Assembly: GCA_032821775.1 (NCBI GenBank)
Contig: JAVLRN010000031.1
Coordinates: 1 to 31,495, forward strand
DNA length: 31,495 bases
Origin: Sanguinoderma infundibulare
Lineage: Eukaryota > Basidiomycota > Agaricomycetes > Polyporales > Polyporaceae
Reading direction: 5' to 3'
Shown: positions 30,531-31,495 of the stretch, piece by piece
Numbering within the stretch: the first letter of the stretch is position 1
Layout of the letters: each line of letters starts with the position of its first letter
Translations under genes and position numbers: made by a program
The notes under the pieces: generated by a model
The model's database searches: none
Told to the model about the DNA's origin: nothing
The model's input: only the letters and a program-made list of their open reading frames with translations

Positions 30531-31495
30531 ATGGCGCTGCCAAACGGCACGGCGGAAGCGCCCATTGAAATCTCTTCAGTCCCCGCCGTCGTCGGTATCA
30601 ACTTGGCAACTCCTACGCCTCCATCTCCGTCCTCACAAAGGTTCGTGCCCACAACGACCGGCTTCCGACCTCGACTCAACGATCGCATAGGAGGGAGCCG
30701 CGGACTGCATCGCCAATGAGGATGGAGAACGCCAGATTGCATGTGCTATCGCGTTCCACGGGGAAGAGTTGGTGAGTGCCATGTCTATCTTGACGGAATG
30801 GAGCGGGTTCTCGCAGAACCCCTCATCTTTTCCACCTCGGTCCCAGCATGATGGAAGTGGTGCGAACGCATAACGGCCTTGTTCACCTTGTGAACTGCCT
30901 TGCGAGACCGGCGTGCAGTCCGCATCCATGTCTATTTGGGAGACCGAGAATGAGAGACCGAGATAGTGCGAGAGAGAGACAGTGACCAAAGAGTCGATAC
31001 GATGTGGCAAGATTGTGGCGAGAGGTGTCGAAGTGTTAGACACTGGGCAAGGCCACATTGGTGCCTAACACTTCAGCTTCTCGCCACATCGCCCCATCTT
31101 CCACTTCGACACCACCTTCTCCCACCATCGCCTTCGACGCTCCCTTCAGCATGGTCGACGACGACGACAAGTGCCTCGACTGGTGCGATAAAGATGACGA
31201 CGAGCAGTAGCCCTGTCCCCCACCAACCTACGACTACTCCCCACGACAATCAGCCTATCCTGGTGCCCTCTCCCTGTCCTTGCCTGCTCAGGCCAACCCA
31301 TTTGACCTCTGTTGTCATTTAGTCACAGTCTTGTTACCTTTACCACACATTTTAGAACACGAGAATCGGCGAGCGGGCGGTTTCCAGGCGCGATCGCGAC
31401 GCGTGGACTCACCGCTCAATTTTTTTCTTCCATCCGGAGTGTCTATTTGCTCACATTTCATGCACCTCTAGTACATTGGTAACCAAGCCAAGCAC
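30531..31495 (+). CDS. SSZ1: Ssz1-type Hsp70, copy 3, partial (cut by window end)
   Basis: Exons 30531-30640 and 30691-30771, plus the first 24 bases of exon 3 (31472-31495, encoding YIGNQAKH). The same exon 1 deletion lies at about 30603-30604. The rest of the gene is beyond the window. Confidence 0.85.
30789..31445 (+). other. Probable inserted DNA in SSZ1 intron 2, copy 3
   Basis: Identical to 6909-7565, with the inverted repeat at 31015-31039 and 31064-31086. Confidence 0.55.

Larger units (their letters stand above)
1..31495. repeat. Head-to-tail tandem array of an 11,940-bp unit (2.64 copies)
   Basis: Sequence at position 1 recurs at 11941 and again at 23881, and every line compared after that matches at the same 11,940-base spacing. 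Every open reading frame also recurs at exactly that offset with the same translation. No substitution or length change was seen, even in homopolymers and in the GAG run of the Hsp70 gene. Both window ends lie inside the repeat, so no unique flanking DNA is present. What is seen is an exact tandem repeat. Whether it is a circle, a chromosomal array or an assembly artefact is inference. Identity was judged by eye and from translated frames, not by alignment software. Confidence 0.97.
23881..31495. repeat. Tandem unit, copy 3 (partial, first 7,615 bp)
   Basis: Third period, cut by the window end 24 bases into exon 3 of the Ssz1-type gene. Add 23,880 to copy 1 coordinates. The HAD hydrolase and the unit's last 4.3 kb are therefore missing from this copy. 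Confidence 0.95.

Noticed and set aside
1..31495. Linear or mitochondrial plasmid
   Set aside because: Spliceosomal introns, nuclear housekeeping gene fragments and high GC argue for nuclear DNA. No plasmid-type DNA or RNA polymerase gene and no terminal inverted repeats were found.
1..31495. CRISPR-like or prokaryotic system
   Set aside because: No short regularly spaced repeats and no bacterial genes; the content is eukaryotic.

Overview
The window is nuclear DNA of a filamentous fungus, most likely a basidiomycete of the Agaricomycetes. It is GC-rich. Its genes are split by many introns of about 49-76 nt with GT...AG ends, and its recognisable proteins look like basidiomycete versions of eukaryotic housekeeping families. 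I see no bacterial operon, rRNA, convincing tRNA, CRISPR array or plasmid/virus replication gene.

The dominant feature is structural. The whole window is one 11,940-bp sequence repeated head to tail: copy 1 = 1-11940, copy 2 = 11941-23880, partial copy 3 = 23881-31495 (first 7,615 bp of the unit). The copies look base-for-base identical wherever I compared them, including homopolymers and a GAG microsatellite, and there is no unique flank at either end. This fits a circular molecule of about 11.94 kb read as a concatemer, a very young or homogenised tandem array, or an assembler that looped around a short repeat. The sequence alone cannot decide between these. The copy borders used here are arbitrary because the window begins mid-unit.

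Layout of one unit (copy 1 coordinates). 1-2068: no recognisable gene; holds two diverged copies of a ~0.2-kb sequence (471-667 and 1261-1449). 2069-2182 (+): a ~38-codon fragment of the proteasomal ATPase Rpt5. 2183-5167: mostly unrecognised, with one possible coding remnant on the minus strand. 5168-5422 (-): broken fragment of ribosomal protein eL27. 5881-6513 (-): the 3' end only of an acyl-CoA synthetase/4-coumarate-CoA ligase-type gene, introns kept, 5' part missing. 6651-9365 (+): a four-exon gene for an Ssz1-type Hsp70 of the ribosome-associated complex, complete except for a one-base deletion in exon 1 and an unusually large (700-nt) second intron. 9564-10660 (+): an intact seven-exon type II haloacid-dehalogenase-family gene (247 aa). 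10661-11940: no recognisable gene; short G-rich and CAC-rich repeats.

The genes do not form an obvious pathway. Two near-complete genes (SSZ1 and the HAD hydrolase, same strand, 198 bp apart) sit beside debris of three unrelated genes. Two of the debris pieces keep introns, so they are DNA-level copies rather than retrocopies. The points most worth checking are the nature of the exact tandem array, the SSZ1 frameshift, the inserted material in SSZ1 intron 2, and the collection of gene fragments.
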